From positions 28,347,746 to 28,411,745 of the forward strand of contig NC_077241.1 of NCBI RefSeq assembly GCF_947179165.1: a DNA stretch of 64,000 nucleotides. Direction: 5' to 3'. Source of the stretch: Solanum dulcamara (taxonomy: Eukaryota > Streptophyta > Magnoliopsida > Solanales > Solanaceae). The position numbers were made by a program, and so were the translations under genes. Position 1 is the first letter of the stretch. Every line of letters starts with the position of its first letter. Positions 1 through 10,734 of this stretch are shown here, one piece after another. The notes under the pieces were generated by a model. That model was not told where the DNA came from and did not search any database. It saw only the letters and a list, made by a program, of their open reading frames with translations.

Positions 1-85
1 GAAGTTCCCTTTAGATGTCATTAGGAGTTACATCAATTGGGGCCTCAGGAATCACAAACATGCATCAAGACAATGCCACCTAGCT

Positions 86-199
86 TATGCAATCAGAAAC
101 ATGGTTTATGCAATCAAGGACACGATTATGCAATCAGAGACATAGTTATGCAATCAGAGACACAGTTATGTAGTCAAAGACTCAACTTATACAATCAAA
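86..199 (-). repeat. 20-21 bp tandem repeat in LTR L1
   Basis: Six imperfect units start at 86, 107, 127, 147, 167 and 188, with core TATGCAATCAGAGACA. The same block occurs at 6549-6662 in the partner LTR, and a decayed plus-strand version lies near 49020-49115 in LTR L13, so it is an ancestral LTR feature. Confidence 0.8.
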
Positions 200-1360
200 C
201 GCGTTCAATAACTCAGCTATTGCAGAAGTTCTAATATCCAGAAGTAAATGAGAGTCTCGACTCATACTCAAGGCTTTACGAATGGATTGAATCCCAAATA
301 TCAGATACATATCATTTATAGCCTATATCTAAGACATGCCAAAAGAAAAGAAGAATAGCTCTACATATCTATTCCAAAAACACACCAAAGGAAAGCTTCA
401 CATACCTTGTATGGGCTTGTCTTAATCACGTCCACATCGTTGTCCTCGAAACCTATTTAACATGGAAGTAATGTAAGTATTAACAACCTTGTACTTTTCA
501 GTAACTTAGACTACCCACGAGTATTCATAACATTCATCCCTTCGCTCGCCTTCTCGACAAGTTCCTTAACTAGTTAAGATGTTAACGAAAATTGGGCAGC
601 ACCTCCCCTATAATGTTCCCTATACGAATTCCCAACCATGTACTTAGAACCTACATCCAACCAAAAATGCAACCATAAGCCCATACATATACATATTACG
701 ACAAAATTACTCAATATAAACCCCCAACAATTCACTCGAAACTAAGATACCAAAACTAGAGTTTTTAATCTTTCTTTCGCGAATTCTTTAATTGCAAAAG
801 CGGAGGGTCATGTGGCTACCACCAGAAGATCCCCCACATCATTTAGAGAACTTTTATACCCTGCAACATGCCACAACATAACAAGCAGCAGCCCCTACGT
901 GTACAACACCTTATTTCGACAACAACTTAACTATAGCGATTCCAAATTCGTTTATTTCGAACGCCGAACTTTTCAAACCTTTTCCCCAACTCCCACCAGC
1001 TCCTAAGGTGTGTAATACACCCTAATGTAACCTCATAAACTTCAAATTATATGGGAAGAACTTACCTTTCCCGAAATTGGCTAGAACTCGCCGAAATTGC
1101 GCCTCGGAATTTTTTTAACGTGCTGAATCGTCATGGCAGCTTGCTGTCCGTTTTTTGGCTGCAAAAAACTCTAATTTTACTCTACTAATACTTCCATATC
1201 ATCGTGGTATATTCTATATAATTAATTTACGGAACGAAATCGGGACTTACCTTATTTTTCTCCCAAGCCGTCGCAATTTTCTCCTTAGCCCGAGGGTTTG
1301 TTTTCTCACGTTGCTGCTGGAAATTTGTGAATGAACTGAAGTCATTAGGATACATATCAA

Positions 1361-1370
1361 CTTATATAGG
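1361..1370 (-). promoter_or_regulatory. Probable TATA box of LTR L1
   Basis: On the minus strand this reads CCTATATAAG. It lies downstream of the ACGTG-containing U3 segment (1385-1420) and upstream of the leader, the position expected for the LTR Pol II promoter. The matching site in L2 is at 8091-8100. Confidence 0.55.
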
Positions 1371-1514
1371 TGGTCCCAAGGGGTGACATGTGTCATCCCC
1401 TAAGGGGACACGTGTCCAACCCTTATTGGGCCACCGTATCCATGCATTCCATGTGGGGCTGCCACGTGGTAGTGGGGCCCACCCCCCAAGCAGGTGGGTC
1501 ACCTCCTTGACCCC

Positions 1515-1535
1515 AAGCAGGTGATTCACCTGCTT
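1515..1535. promoter_or_regulatory. 21-bp U3 palindrome (L1)
   Basis: Arms AAGCAGGTG and CACCTGCTT are separated by ATT. Equivalent palindromes sit in the U3 of L2 (8246-8266, one mismatch), L7 (22950-22970), L8 (25932-25952) and L13 (47582-47602). The arms here carry the E-box core CAGGTG/CACCTG. Confidence 0.6.
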
Positions 1536-3402
1536 TCTTAGGTGATTCCACGTGTCACCCTCCCATTGGCTGCCCCGCAAAAGTTTTTTTCCTCCTCGTG
1601 GGTTCGTAATCTTGTTCATAATCTCATCTCACTTTAATAGCCTATGAAACCCTTGCTACGTAAGCTTGGTATGTAAACAAGTAACTCACATATGTAAGAC
1701 TTCTAAATTAGTAGTTTACGTAGATAATTTGAGTCCTACGACCCGTTACTCGGCCTCCAACTCCTTCCGACTCCTCTTGACCCTATTTCCAACCCTCCCT
1801 ACCATGGGGTGTCACATTCTCCCTTCTTAGAGTTTTTCAATAGGGTCGTAACTTAAGTAGCTCTCATACTAGCTTCTAAGTAACTTAAGGAACCTTCTGA
1901 GTTCAAATATGTGGGGTGTAACATCCTTCCCCCCTTTAGAACATTCGTCCCCGAATGTTAACTATAACTTCCCTTAAGACTATATATAGATTATAGAGAG
2001 GTTCCTTTCTTTTATGATATCACATACTTGTCTATCCATATCTTTAATATACAAGTATTCAGGAGTCGGGGTTACCTGTAGATGTTGGGAATAGGTATGG
2101 ACACCTATGTTTCATGTCCTTTTCAACCTCCCAGGTTATGTCTTCACGATTCTTATTCTGCCACAGTACCTTGACAGAAGCTACGTCCTTAGTTTGCAGC
2201 TCGTTTAATCTTCGGATCCCGGGTGGAAATGGGTTGCCCCTTGTAGGATAACTACCTGTTACGAGGACCTCATTCACGGGAAATATTCTAGGAGCATCGT
2301 TTACATTCTTGTGGAGCATTGATCTGTGAAAACTGAATGTATTATTTTAAATCAGACGGTAGGTCCTACTCATAGGCAGCTTTATCTATTCTACAAATGC
2401 CTTAAGAAGGTTCAATGTATCCCCTTCTTGCTGACTCTAGGCTTCTAATCGATATCTTATCCTGGAATAAGCTTTACTTTATCACTAATTTAGTGGATCA
2501 CATCCAGGCATGTCCCTTAATCGAAGGGCAAAATATCGTATTAAGATTCATCTGTGTTCATCAATCCCTTTCGGAATGATTTCCAGCGGTTAATTGTAAA
2601 TTGAACATCCCCGTCCGAGATAATAGATGTGGGAACCCGGTGAAACCTTATTGTTTCCTTGCTAATTCATCTTGTATAGCCGTTAGCTAAATTTACCTTC
2701 CTAATTGGAAGAAAATGGGTTAATTGTGTCACCTTATCTACTATAACCTATATGAACTTATACTTCCATAGAGTGCGAGATCAGCCTGCACTATAACCTA
2801 CATTAATCGCCTTCCATTTCCAAGTCAGGACTCCCCTCCCCCGTAACAGGCTATCAAGCCTCTAAGACTTCATTTCGTTTAAGCTATTATACAACTCCTC
2901 TTAGTCCAACTTGTAATACCTTAGGTATGCTATCTTGCTCTTTTGCTCAGATCTTCTCTCCAGTTTTCTTACTATACATTATATTGCAATTCTTACCCAA
3001 ACGTGTGTAGGTATGTAGAGCTATTTAGAAAGTGCTTTAGTGTTGTTATACCAGCGACTTACCTCCTTCGGTCAAGGTTAGGTCTCCGTTATGGCTCTTG
3101 TCCTTAATATCGATTATATCTTAATAGTTCTGCCTCGAACCATCTTACACTTTTCTTGAATAGATTCTAATTATGGCAATCATATTTCCATTACTGATTT
3201 CTCTTTATCGAGTAATCACTTGATCTTAGTCTTAGTATTCCAATGCTCGTAAGCTACACAATTATGCTTGTGTCATTTGCACGAGGTGCATTCCAATTTA
3301 GTCATAATCTTTTCTGCTCTTGGCTTACTCTATTATGTATATGTCATTGCACTAACACACACTTACAATCTCTTTCTTCATTCTTGTGTTGTTCCCTTTT
3401 TC

Positions 3403-3505
3403 ACTTCCTAGTGGGTCACCCATCTCAGTGCTACTCTCATCCAAGCATGCTTAACTTTGGAGTTTTGACAAAATCTGGTATGTTAGTGCGGGTATGATTG
3501 CGTCT
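3403..3505 (-). pseudogene. 5S rRNA-derived segment in E1 internal domain
   Basis: The minus strand follows plant 5S rRNA from its first nucleotides to about position 103. Visible landmarks are the box A region AGTTAAGCATGCTTGG (one change from the usual plant form), AGAGTAGCAC in the intermediate element, and GATGGGTGACC in box C. The last 16 or so nucleotides are missing, and no T-run terminator follows on the sense strand. It has the same orientation as the retrotransposon transcript. The copy at 26536-26638 spans the same 103 bp. The rRNA is known from memory of the family; transcription by Pol III is not shown. Confidence 0.85.
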
Positions 3506-5141
3506 ATCTCTTATGGGGTCTCATTTGAGGTTTAAGCATTCCAATTTACATACGATAGCATCAGTTGATTTTCTTTTACGCTTGTACTTTCTCTTGTCCA
3601 CTTCCCCCCTTTTAGGGTGCACCTATGTCATTCTCCGTATATCTTCAGCTATTTACACGCGAATGATTCTATTCTAATATATTTAACGGGCTGCACCATA
3701 TCTACATCTTCTGTTAAATCTTCCCCACGTTAGGTTGCCTTTCTAGGAAACCCTAGCACAACCGTAGGGTGCTTTAATATTTGGAATATCTAGAATTGAA
3801 TCTCATCTAACGATTGATACTCGAGTAGTATCCGTAATGTAGCAGTGCACTCAAAGCCACATTCCATTCATCCCAACCAGTAATTAGTGAGGGCTTATAA
3901 TTGGTGACAATTCCCCACTCGAGTGTACTTATACTTTAATGACTCGTGTTTTAACCTTCATCATTATATTTACTCACGTGAATACAACTTATTCTTCTAA
4001 TAACCTCGTAATGCAGCAGTTGTTCTACAAATCGACATACCCTCTCCTTGCAGGATCTCACTAAACATCAAGGTGGAGTCACGTATCTTAACTTCGTTAT
4101 GCCTTCTGAGCTTTTATCTTTGTCATGTGCTTCAGGCTCTCCTCTAATCCTGCTTAAAACCATATTGACTTCGTTGTAGTAGGGGCCTTATCTTATTACT
4201 TTTTCATCATACTATACTTTTAATTCGTAGCTGTCTTCTTAACACTTCATAGCCGTCACAATTTTTTATCCCTCGTAGTCTTGTCTTAGTCATACTGTTA
4301 CTTTCTTAAACCATAACTTGTCATAGTTTATTCCTATGTATCAATTCAGGCGATGCCTTACTATATCATTTCATCCCGATCTATCCGTCCTCTCTGGGTC
4401 ATCTTCTTTGGATTATAGGTCCTTTCTAACTTCATTCTACTATTCTAGTATCGACCTCCTAGTTTCTATTTCCATTAATTCAGCAATTAACTTATTTATC
4501 GAGGTCAACCATACTCGTTTAGTTAAATCTCATCATTGTTGTGAGCACAACCTTTCAATACATACTACAGCCTTGTATCTCATTCTCTTTTTATTTCTAC
4601 GAAAATTTGGGCAGAGTTTCCTCTGTATTTCTTACTATCTCACAGGGCACACATATATATATTCATATTGTATAACATCTCAGCCACACAGGGAACACAT
4701 ATATAGTCATATCATCTCATATTGCAGCCGCACAGGGTGCCCACAATTAGCAGTATGAAAATGGACTTACCTCGTATGTCCCCGCGAACTATGCCTGTTG
4801 TATTTTCCTGTATAATTTTCGTTTCATTTTCTAACTTTATATATCAATTGTATTGCAACACCTTACCTGACATAGGTCCTTCGTGCCTTTGCTTACCTGT
4901 GTGCTTCGTAACATCCAATATTGTCAGTTACTTTCTTCTATCAGCGTTGTCCTCCTGCTAAAATCGCAGGTTAGTATGAGGAATTTCATTTCCTATGGCT
5001 CGGCTCTATCGCATGATCTTAGATATGAAAGAAGGTAACATCATAAATGTCCTGTAGCCTCCTGTCTATAGATGTGGTGCACAACACACCGATAAACAAG
5101 ACTCTACTAGACACGGTCTGTAGACATTCCAAGGACGAACT

Positions 5142-5153
5142 GCTCTGATACCA
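5142..5153 (-). promoter_or_regulatory. Primer-binding site of E1
   Basis: The minus strand reads TGGTATCAGAGC, the complement of the 3' end of initiator tRNA-Met used by many plant LTR retrotransposons. It lies a few bases inside the LTR terminus at about 5158, which fixes element orientation and the LTR/internal boundary. Confidence 0.9.
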
Positions 5154-5157
5154 CTTC

Positions 5158-8100
5158 TTTCACGACCCAACCCCGTAGGCCGCGACTGGGGTCCAACCTG
5201 GACCCTCTTATGCGTATTTATCAACTACACTCAAGTTGAACCGTGTGTGATGTGATACTATATACAAAAACCTCAATAGTTTAAAACTTTTTCATGTACC
5301 TGTAACCTCTTTCATTCATATTGTATCATGAAAGGCCATGCGCCGACGAGGCTGCCATAACATAAACACATTTACAACATGTTGCATAGGCACCATCGAA
5401 ACAAACTTATAAACAACCCACATTCATATATCTATAGACCTCTAGGAATAGCAATAGTAACATATGGTGGGATAGGGCCCCCGCCGTACCCCTGAATGTA
5501 CAAATATATACATTAAGTGACCAGCATCAAAATTTTGGCTCCAGAACAGTGAAGCACTTCCGACACAGCTGAGAGGAACTCCTACACTAACGGATCTCCA
5601 GAATAAACATTTGTACCTGCGAGCATAAAACACAGCCTCCCGAGAAAAAGGGGGTCAGTATGATATATGTACTGAGTATGTAAAGCATAACACATCGTAA
5701 CTGAGACCATAACTGAAATTGGGATGCAGGGGACAAGTATAACAACTTAACGAATTATTGTACCTGCACCTTAGGACATGTAAATCATACACATCATCAT
5801 ATGATGTGCCCGACCCTCTAGTGAACTCGGTGTTATAATCACTTCTACATAATCACATATCATCGTATCATAATGCATTTCATTTCATCATATCATCGTA
5901 TATGATATCATATCATCGTATACGGTATGATCTTATCATGTATGTTATCATATTATACCCGGTTCACTACAGGACTCGGGGTCACAATATATCACTCTAA
6001 TCTTATATGCATGCCTACATAAAGTATCTGGCCCTTTAGTGAGGGACTCGGTGAATGGAGTGGTGTACGTCTATAGCGTACCATCATAATATACATATGT
6101 ACCCGGCCCTATAAGGAAGGACTCGGTGGTGCCTCCCTTATTTTGCCACATATACTATCATATTGCAGCCGACCTGGGACTCAGTGAATAATTGTATCGT
6201 CATAACATATAACATATATCATACCTCACGTACGACATCGTCTCCTCGTGCGTGGAACTATACACATCCGGCCCAGGATGCGGTGAAAGAAGTAGTAAAG
6301 CTGCGCCCGACATAATATCTGGCCCATCGTGGGACATGAAGAAAGAAGGGTTACAGCATACACGAGTAGAGTAATGAGAAACTATATGCAACTAAGTCAC
6401 CCTCTGAGACTCAATGAAACACTCAAGTGAATCATTACCTGAAGACTAGAAAGGTACTTATCCGAAGTTCCCTTTAGATGTCATTAGGAGTTACATCAAT
6501 TGTGGCCTCAGGAATCACAGACATTCATCAAGACAATGCCACCTAGCCTATGCAATCAGAAAAATGGTTTATGCAATCAAGGACACAATTGTGAAATCAG
6601 AGACACAATTATGCAATCAGAGACACAGTTATGTAGTCAAAGACTCAACTTATACAATCAAACGTGTTTACCATTTCAGAACCTTTAAATGGAGAGGAGC
6701 TGGTACTTCCACTTATTATTCATTATATAAAAGGCTCGAGAATAGTAGTTTGACTACTTTCAGACTCTTAATGTTCAGGAGTGATTACAGGTCACGAGTT
6801 ACCCTAAGAGCTCGTAAATGGAATTACCTCTAAACCTATATCATATACCATTTCACTTAAAATCAATCCATTCCAAAGGAAAGGAGAAATGGGCCTTACA
6901 TGTACTAATTTTCATAACATAGAAGACTTAAAGGCAATAACTCAGCTATTGCAGAAGTTCTAATATCCAAAAGTAAATGAGAGTCTCGACTTATACTCAG
7001 GGATTTACGAATGGATTGAATCCCAAATATCATATACATATTATTTATAGACTATATCTAAGACATGCCAAAAGAAAAGAAGAATATCTCTACATATCTA
7101 TTCCAAAAACACGCCAAAGGAAAGCTTCACATACCTTGTATGGGCTTCTCTTAATCACGTCTACATCGTTGTCCTCGAAATCTATTTAACATGGAAGTAA
7201 TGTAAGTATTAACAACCTTGTACTTTTCAGTAACTTAGACTATCCACGAGTATTCATAACATCCATCCCTTCGCTCGCCTTCTTGACTAGTTCCTTAACT
7301 AGTTAAGATGTTAACGAAAATCGGGCAGCACCTCCCCTATAATGTGCCCTATACGAATTCCCAACCATGTACTTAGAACCTAAATCCAACCAACAATGCA
7401 ACCAGCAGCCCATACATATACATATTACGACAAAATTACTCAATATAAACCCCCAACAATTCACTCGAAACTAAGATACCAAAACTAGAGTTTTTAATCT
7501 TTCTTTCGCGAATTATTTAATTGCAAAAGCGGAGGGTCATGTGGCTACAACCAGAATCTCCCCCACATCATTTAGAGAAATTTTAGACCCTGCAACACTC
7601 AACAACATAACCAGCAGCAGCCCCTACACGTACAACACCTTAATTCGACAACAACTTAACTATATCGATTCCAAATTCGTTTATTTCGAACGCCGAACTT
7701 TTCAAACCTTTTACCCAACTCCCAGAAGCTCCTAAGGTGTGTAATACACCCTAATTTAACCTCATAAACTTCAAATTATAGGGGAAGAACTTACCTTTCC
7801 CGAAATTGGCTAGAACTCGCTGAAATCGCGCCTCGGAATTTTTTTTAATGTGCTGAATCGTCATGGCAGCTTGCTGTCCATTTTTTGGCTGCACAAAACT
7901 CTAATTTTACTCTATTAATACTTACATATCATCGTGGTATACTCTATACAATTAATTTACGGAACAAAATCAGGACTTACCTTATTTTTCTCCCAAGCCG
8001 TCGTAATTTTCTCCTTAGCCCTAGGGTTTGTTTTCTCACGTTGCTGCTGGAAATTTGTGAATGAAATGAAGTCATTAGGATACATATCAACTTATATAGG

Positions 8101-8347
8101 TTGTCCCAAGGGGTGACACATGTCATCCCCTTAGGGGGACACGTGTCCAGCCCTTATTGTGCCACCGTATCCATGCATTCCATGTGGGGATGCCATGTGG
8201 CAGTGGGGCCCACCCCCCAAGCAGGTGGGTCACCTCCTTGACCCCAAGCAGGGGAGTCACCTGCTTGCTTAGGTGCTGCCACGTGTCACCCTCCCATTGG
8301 CTGCCCCGCGAAATTGTTTTTCCTCCTTGTGGGTTCGTAATCTCGTT
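5158..8347 (-). repeat. Family A LTR L2 (5' LTR of E1, U3 end deleted)
   Basis: It starts on the minus side next to the PBS (terminal CA changed to AA) and is collinear with L1 from 6464 to 8342. It carries the family signature of repeated GGACTCGGTG / GGCCCTTTAGTGAG motifs (about 5815-6180), the 20-bp repeats (6549-6662), a TATA-like site (8091-8100) and U3. About 300 bp of the U3 tip is missing. At 8347 it abuts a plus-strand LTR fragment, a rearrangement breakpoint. Confidence 0.85.
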
Positions 8348-9675
8348 ATCCTCTTTCTTCTTTTGGCATGTCTTAGAGGTAAGTAGAACATCATACATGT
8401 TCTGGGGTAATTCCATTCTTAATCATCTCCTATTTACTTCTGAATATCGAACTCTTATGGTAGTTGAACTATTGTCCTTGAAACTCCTATATGTTAAAAA
8501 GGTAATAAATGTACTGGCCCCTAGTCTTAAAGGCTATATGATAACAAGTGGTTCTGGTTCCATAAACGATTTGGCCTTACTTTAGTACATGTATAGGGTC
8601 CCCAAGATTACACTTGATATAGCCCCTAATGGAATTTAGAGGTCCCTCGAGATGACTACACTACTACACGGGTTCTCAGAGGATAACTTGTTGAGTCTCT
8701 GATAATGATTTAAATTACAGATAACTACTAACTACTCTACTCGTGTATACTGTAACACTTCTTTCACCGAGTCCTAGGCCGGGTATGTAATTGTGCACAG
8801 TTTACTGCATTATTAATCGAGTCCCTCACTAAAGGGTCGGGTATGCTATATAAAGACATAATAATGCGATGACATGAAAAACTCACTGAGTCCCTCACCA
8901 GAAGGACGGGTACGTATGTATATATATGATGATGTGATATGATAAGGTGGTGAAGGCGCTAGACCCTATGATGGTTCTACAGATATGATTCACCAGGTAC
9001 TTGAAAGGGCTGGCTATATTGTATAATTTAAGCATGCGTGCTTTTATGATTCACTGGGTACAGGTATAGATATTTCTTATGTGATATTTTATCCCCTGCT
9101 TCTCTATTTTAGATATGCTTCTAGTTGTACTATGTTATGTTTTACATACTCAGTACATATGTCGTACTAACCCCCTTTCCTTGGGGGGCTGCATTTCATG
9201 CCCGAAGGTATAGATACAGGTTTAGGGAGTCCGTCAGCTTAGGATTCTACTCAACTTAGCTAGAATAGGCTCCATTATATCGAAACCTAGCTTTGGTACT
9301 AACCGCTGATGTATATAACTTCTTTTGTTTACTCAAGGATACGGTGGGGGCCTGTCCCACCATATGTTATCGTTAATATTTTTAGAGGTCTGCAGACACG
9401 TATATATATGGGTAGTGTATGTCAGTTTGGTTTAGCTGGGTCTACATACTATACGGTGCATGTCATTATATTATGGTAGACTTGTTGGCTTGCATGCCCT
9501 TTCATGATGTGATGCAAATAAAAGAGGCTACAAGTTTATGAAAATGTCATAACCCATTAGGGTTCTGATGCATGGTATTATATTGCCTATAGTTTGACTT
9601 GACCACAGCTGATAAACAGGTATACAGGGGTCCAGGTCGGACCTCAGTCGTGGCCTACGGAGTTGGGTCGTGACA
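8348..9675 (+). repeat. Family A LTR fragment L3 (3' part)
   Basis: This is the downstream 1.3 kb of a plus-strand family A LTR. It begins mid-leader at the breakpoint with L2 and ends at the natural terminus GGGTCGTGACA (9675). The next bases continue in the middle of another A LTR (L4), so L3 had inserted into L4 before its 5' side was lost. No coding sequence is seen. Confidence 0.8.
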
Positions 9676-10734
9676 ACTTGGATGTCCAATGTTTTAGATT
9701 TCTAGAGGTTGTATTTTGATGCAATCTATAGTAACATTCAAAAGGTACTTGAAATGGCGTTTGTCTTGATTTTTGAATGATAACTCATTTTGATCATTCC
9801 ATCGAGTCTCAAATATGATTTAAATTACATTTAGTTTCTCACTACTCTACTGGTGGATGCCTCAATGCTTCCTTCACTGAGCCCGGTCCAGGAGATATAT
9901 GATCATACGTACTTCTCTGCCTTGTTTGCCATGCCCCGACGTGAGTGGGCAAGTATGCCCTGTACATGGGTTTTGGAGTTATGTTATGCCATGTAAACAT
10001 ATGTTGATGTCTGATGATATGATATGATATGATATGGACATTTGATATGTTATGATCTGTTACGGAGATATTCCCTACTTTAGAGTTATAGTGTGCTGTG
10101 GCGCCAATGACGAGATGGCGAACATGTTTTTTTCACTGCGTCTCATAATGGGGTCGGATATGACATGTTTTTCCGCATGAATTATCTGTATTTGTGATAA
10201 GTATTTTGATATTATGGATATTTCTCTCATTTTCTGAACATTTTGTTCTAGTTATGACTTTATTTATTAGAGGCCATGCTTTACATATTCAGTATATTTT
10301 TCGTACTAACCCCCTTTTGGGGGGGGCTACATTACTTGCCTGCAGGTACAGATGCTCGTTTTGCTGACCCACTTGCTTAGGACATCCACTCTTCTATTTG
10401 ATAGTGCTCCTTTGTCTGGAGCCCATATTTTGGTACTAACCTGTTAGTAGCCTATATGTATATGTTGGTCAGGGGTACGACGGGTCCCTATCCAATCATA
10501 TGATTATGCTATCATTCTGTAGAGGTCTGTAGATATGTATTTGTGGGTTCTGTATATATTTTGGGCTTTTGTGTTCCGTGACGGCCTTAACAGCCTTCAT
10601 GTGCTATATCTGCTTTCATGTTCTCCTTAGCGACTTTTTTTTATTTCTATATTTGTTTCTTCTGCTAACATTCTAAGTGGGGCTAAGGGTATGTATGGGT
10701 GCCCAGCTCACGGCCTATGGAGTAGGTCGTGATA
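9676..10734 (+). repeat. Family A LTR L4 (5' LTR of E2, 3' portion only)
   Basis: Collinear with 15575-16648 of L5. It ends GGTCGTGATA, with terminal CA mutated to TA, four bases before the PBS. A short GATAT microsatellite at about 10017-10036 has a longer counterpart at 15904-15938 in L5. Confidence 0.85.

Larger units (their letters stand above)
1..1923 (-). repeat. Family A LTR L1 (3' LTR of E1, partial)
   Basis: The minus-strand LTR begins at 1923 (reads TGTTACACCCC) directly after a purine-rich tract and runs out of the window at 1. It is the partner of 5158-8347. It contains the U3 promoter (about 1361-1923), a leader and a block of 20-bp tandem repeats at 86-199. Small open frames at 812-1006 and 1362-1619 recur in the partner LTR only because the LTR is duplicated; they look non-coding. 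Confidence 0.85.
1924..5157 (-). other. Non-coding internal domain of E1
   Basis: This lies between the polypurine tract of the 3' LTR (1924-1937; AAAGGGGGGAAGGA on the minus strand) and the PBS (5142-5153). I find no gag, protease, RT, RNase H or integrase motif on either strand. The sense strand is purine-rich, so the antisense (plus) strand has fortuitous open frames such as 4336-4758. A 5S rRNA-like segment lies at 3403-3505. Stretches match the internal domains of the elements at 10735-13765, 26363-28205 and 50463-52850, so this is a family trait and not one decayed copy. Confidence 0.75.
1..8347 (-). mobile_element. LARD-like LTR retrotransposon E1 (family A), truncated
   Basis: Two same-orientation LTR copies flank a non-coding internal domain. 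On the minus strand the order is 5' LTR (8347-5158), PBS (5153-5142), internal domain (5141-1938), polypurine tract (about 1937-1924), 3' LTR (1923-1). Positions 1-1619 and 6464-8342 are clearly the same sequence, apart from about 270 bp present at 6670-6933 and missing near position 203. The 5' LTR lacks about 300 bp of its U3 end at the junction near 8347, and the 3' LTR runs off the window. No gag, protease, RT or integrase is recognisable, so the element fits a large non-autonomous derivative that would depend on enzymes from another Ty3/Gypsy element. Its age cannot be given without an alignment of the LTR pair. Confidence 0.8.

Noticed and set aside
812..1006. 64-codon frame repeated at 7541-7735
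   Set aside because: Same length in both places only because the two LTRs of E1 are copies. It is antisense to the element and lacks features of a protein.
4336..4758. 140-codon open frame on the plus strand
   Set aside because: Antisense to the E1 interior and not conserved in E2 or E4. Composition explains it.
8157..8585. 142-codon open frame
   Set aside because: It crosses the breakpoint between two LTR fragments of opposite orientation, so it is an artefact of the junction.
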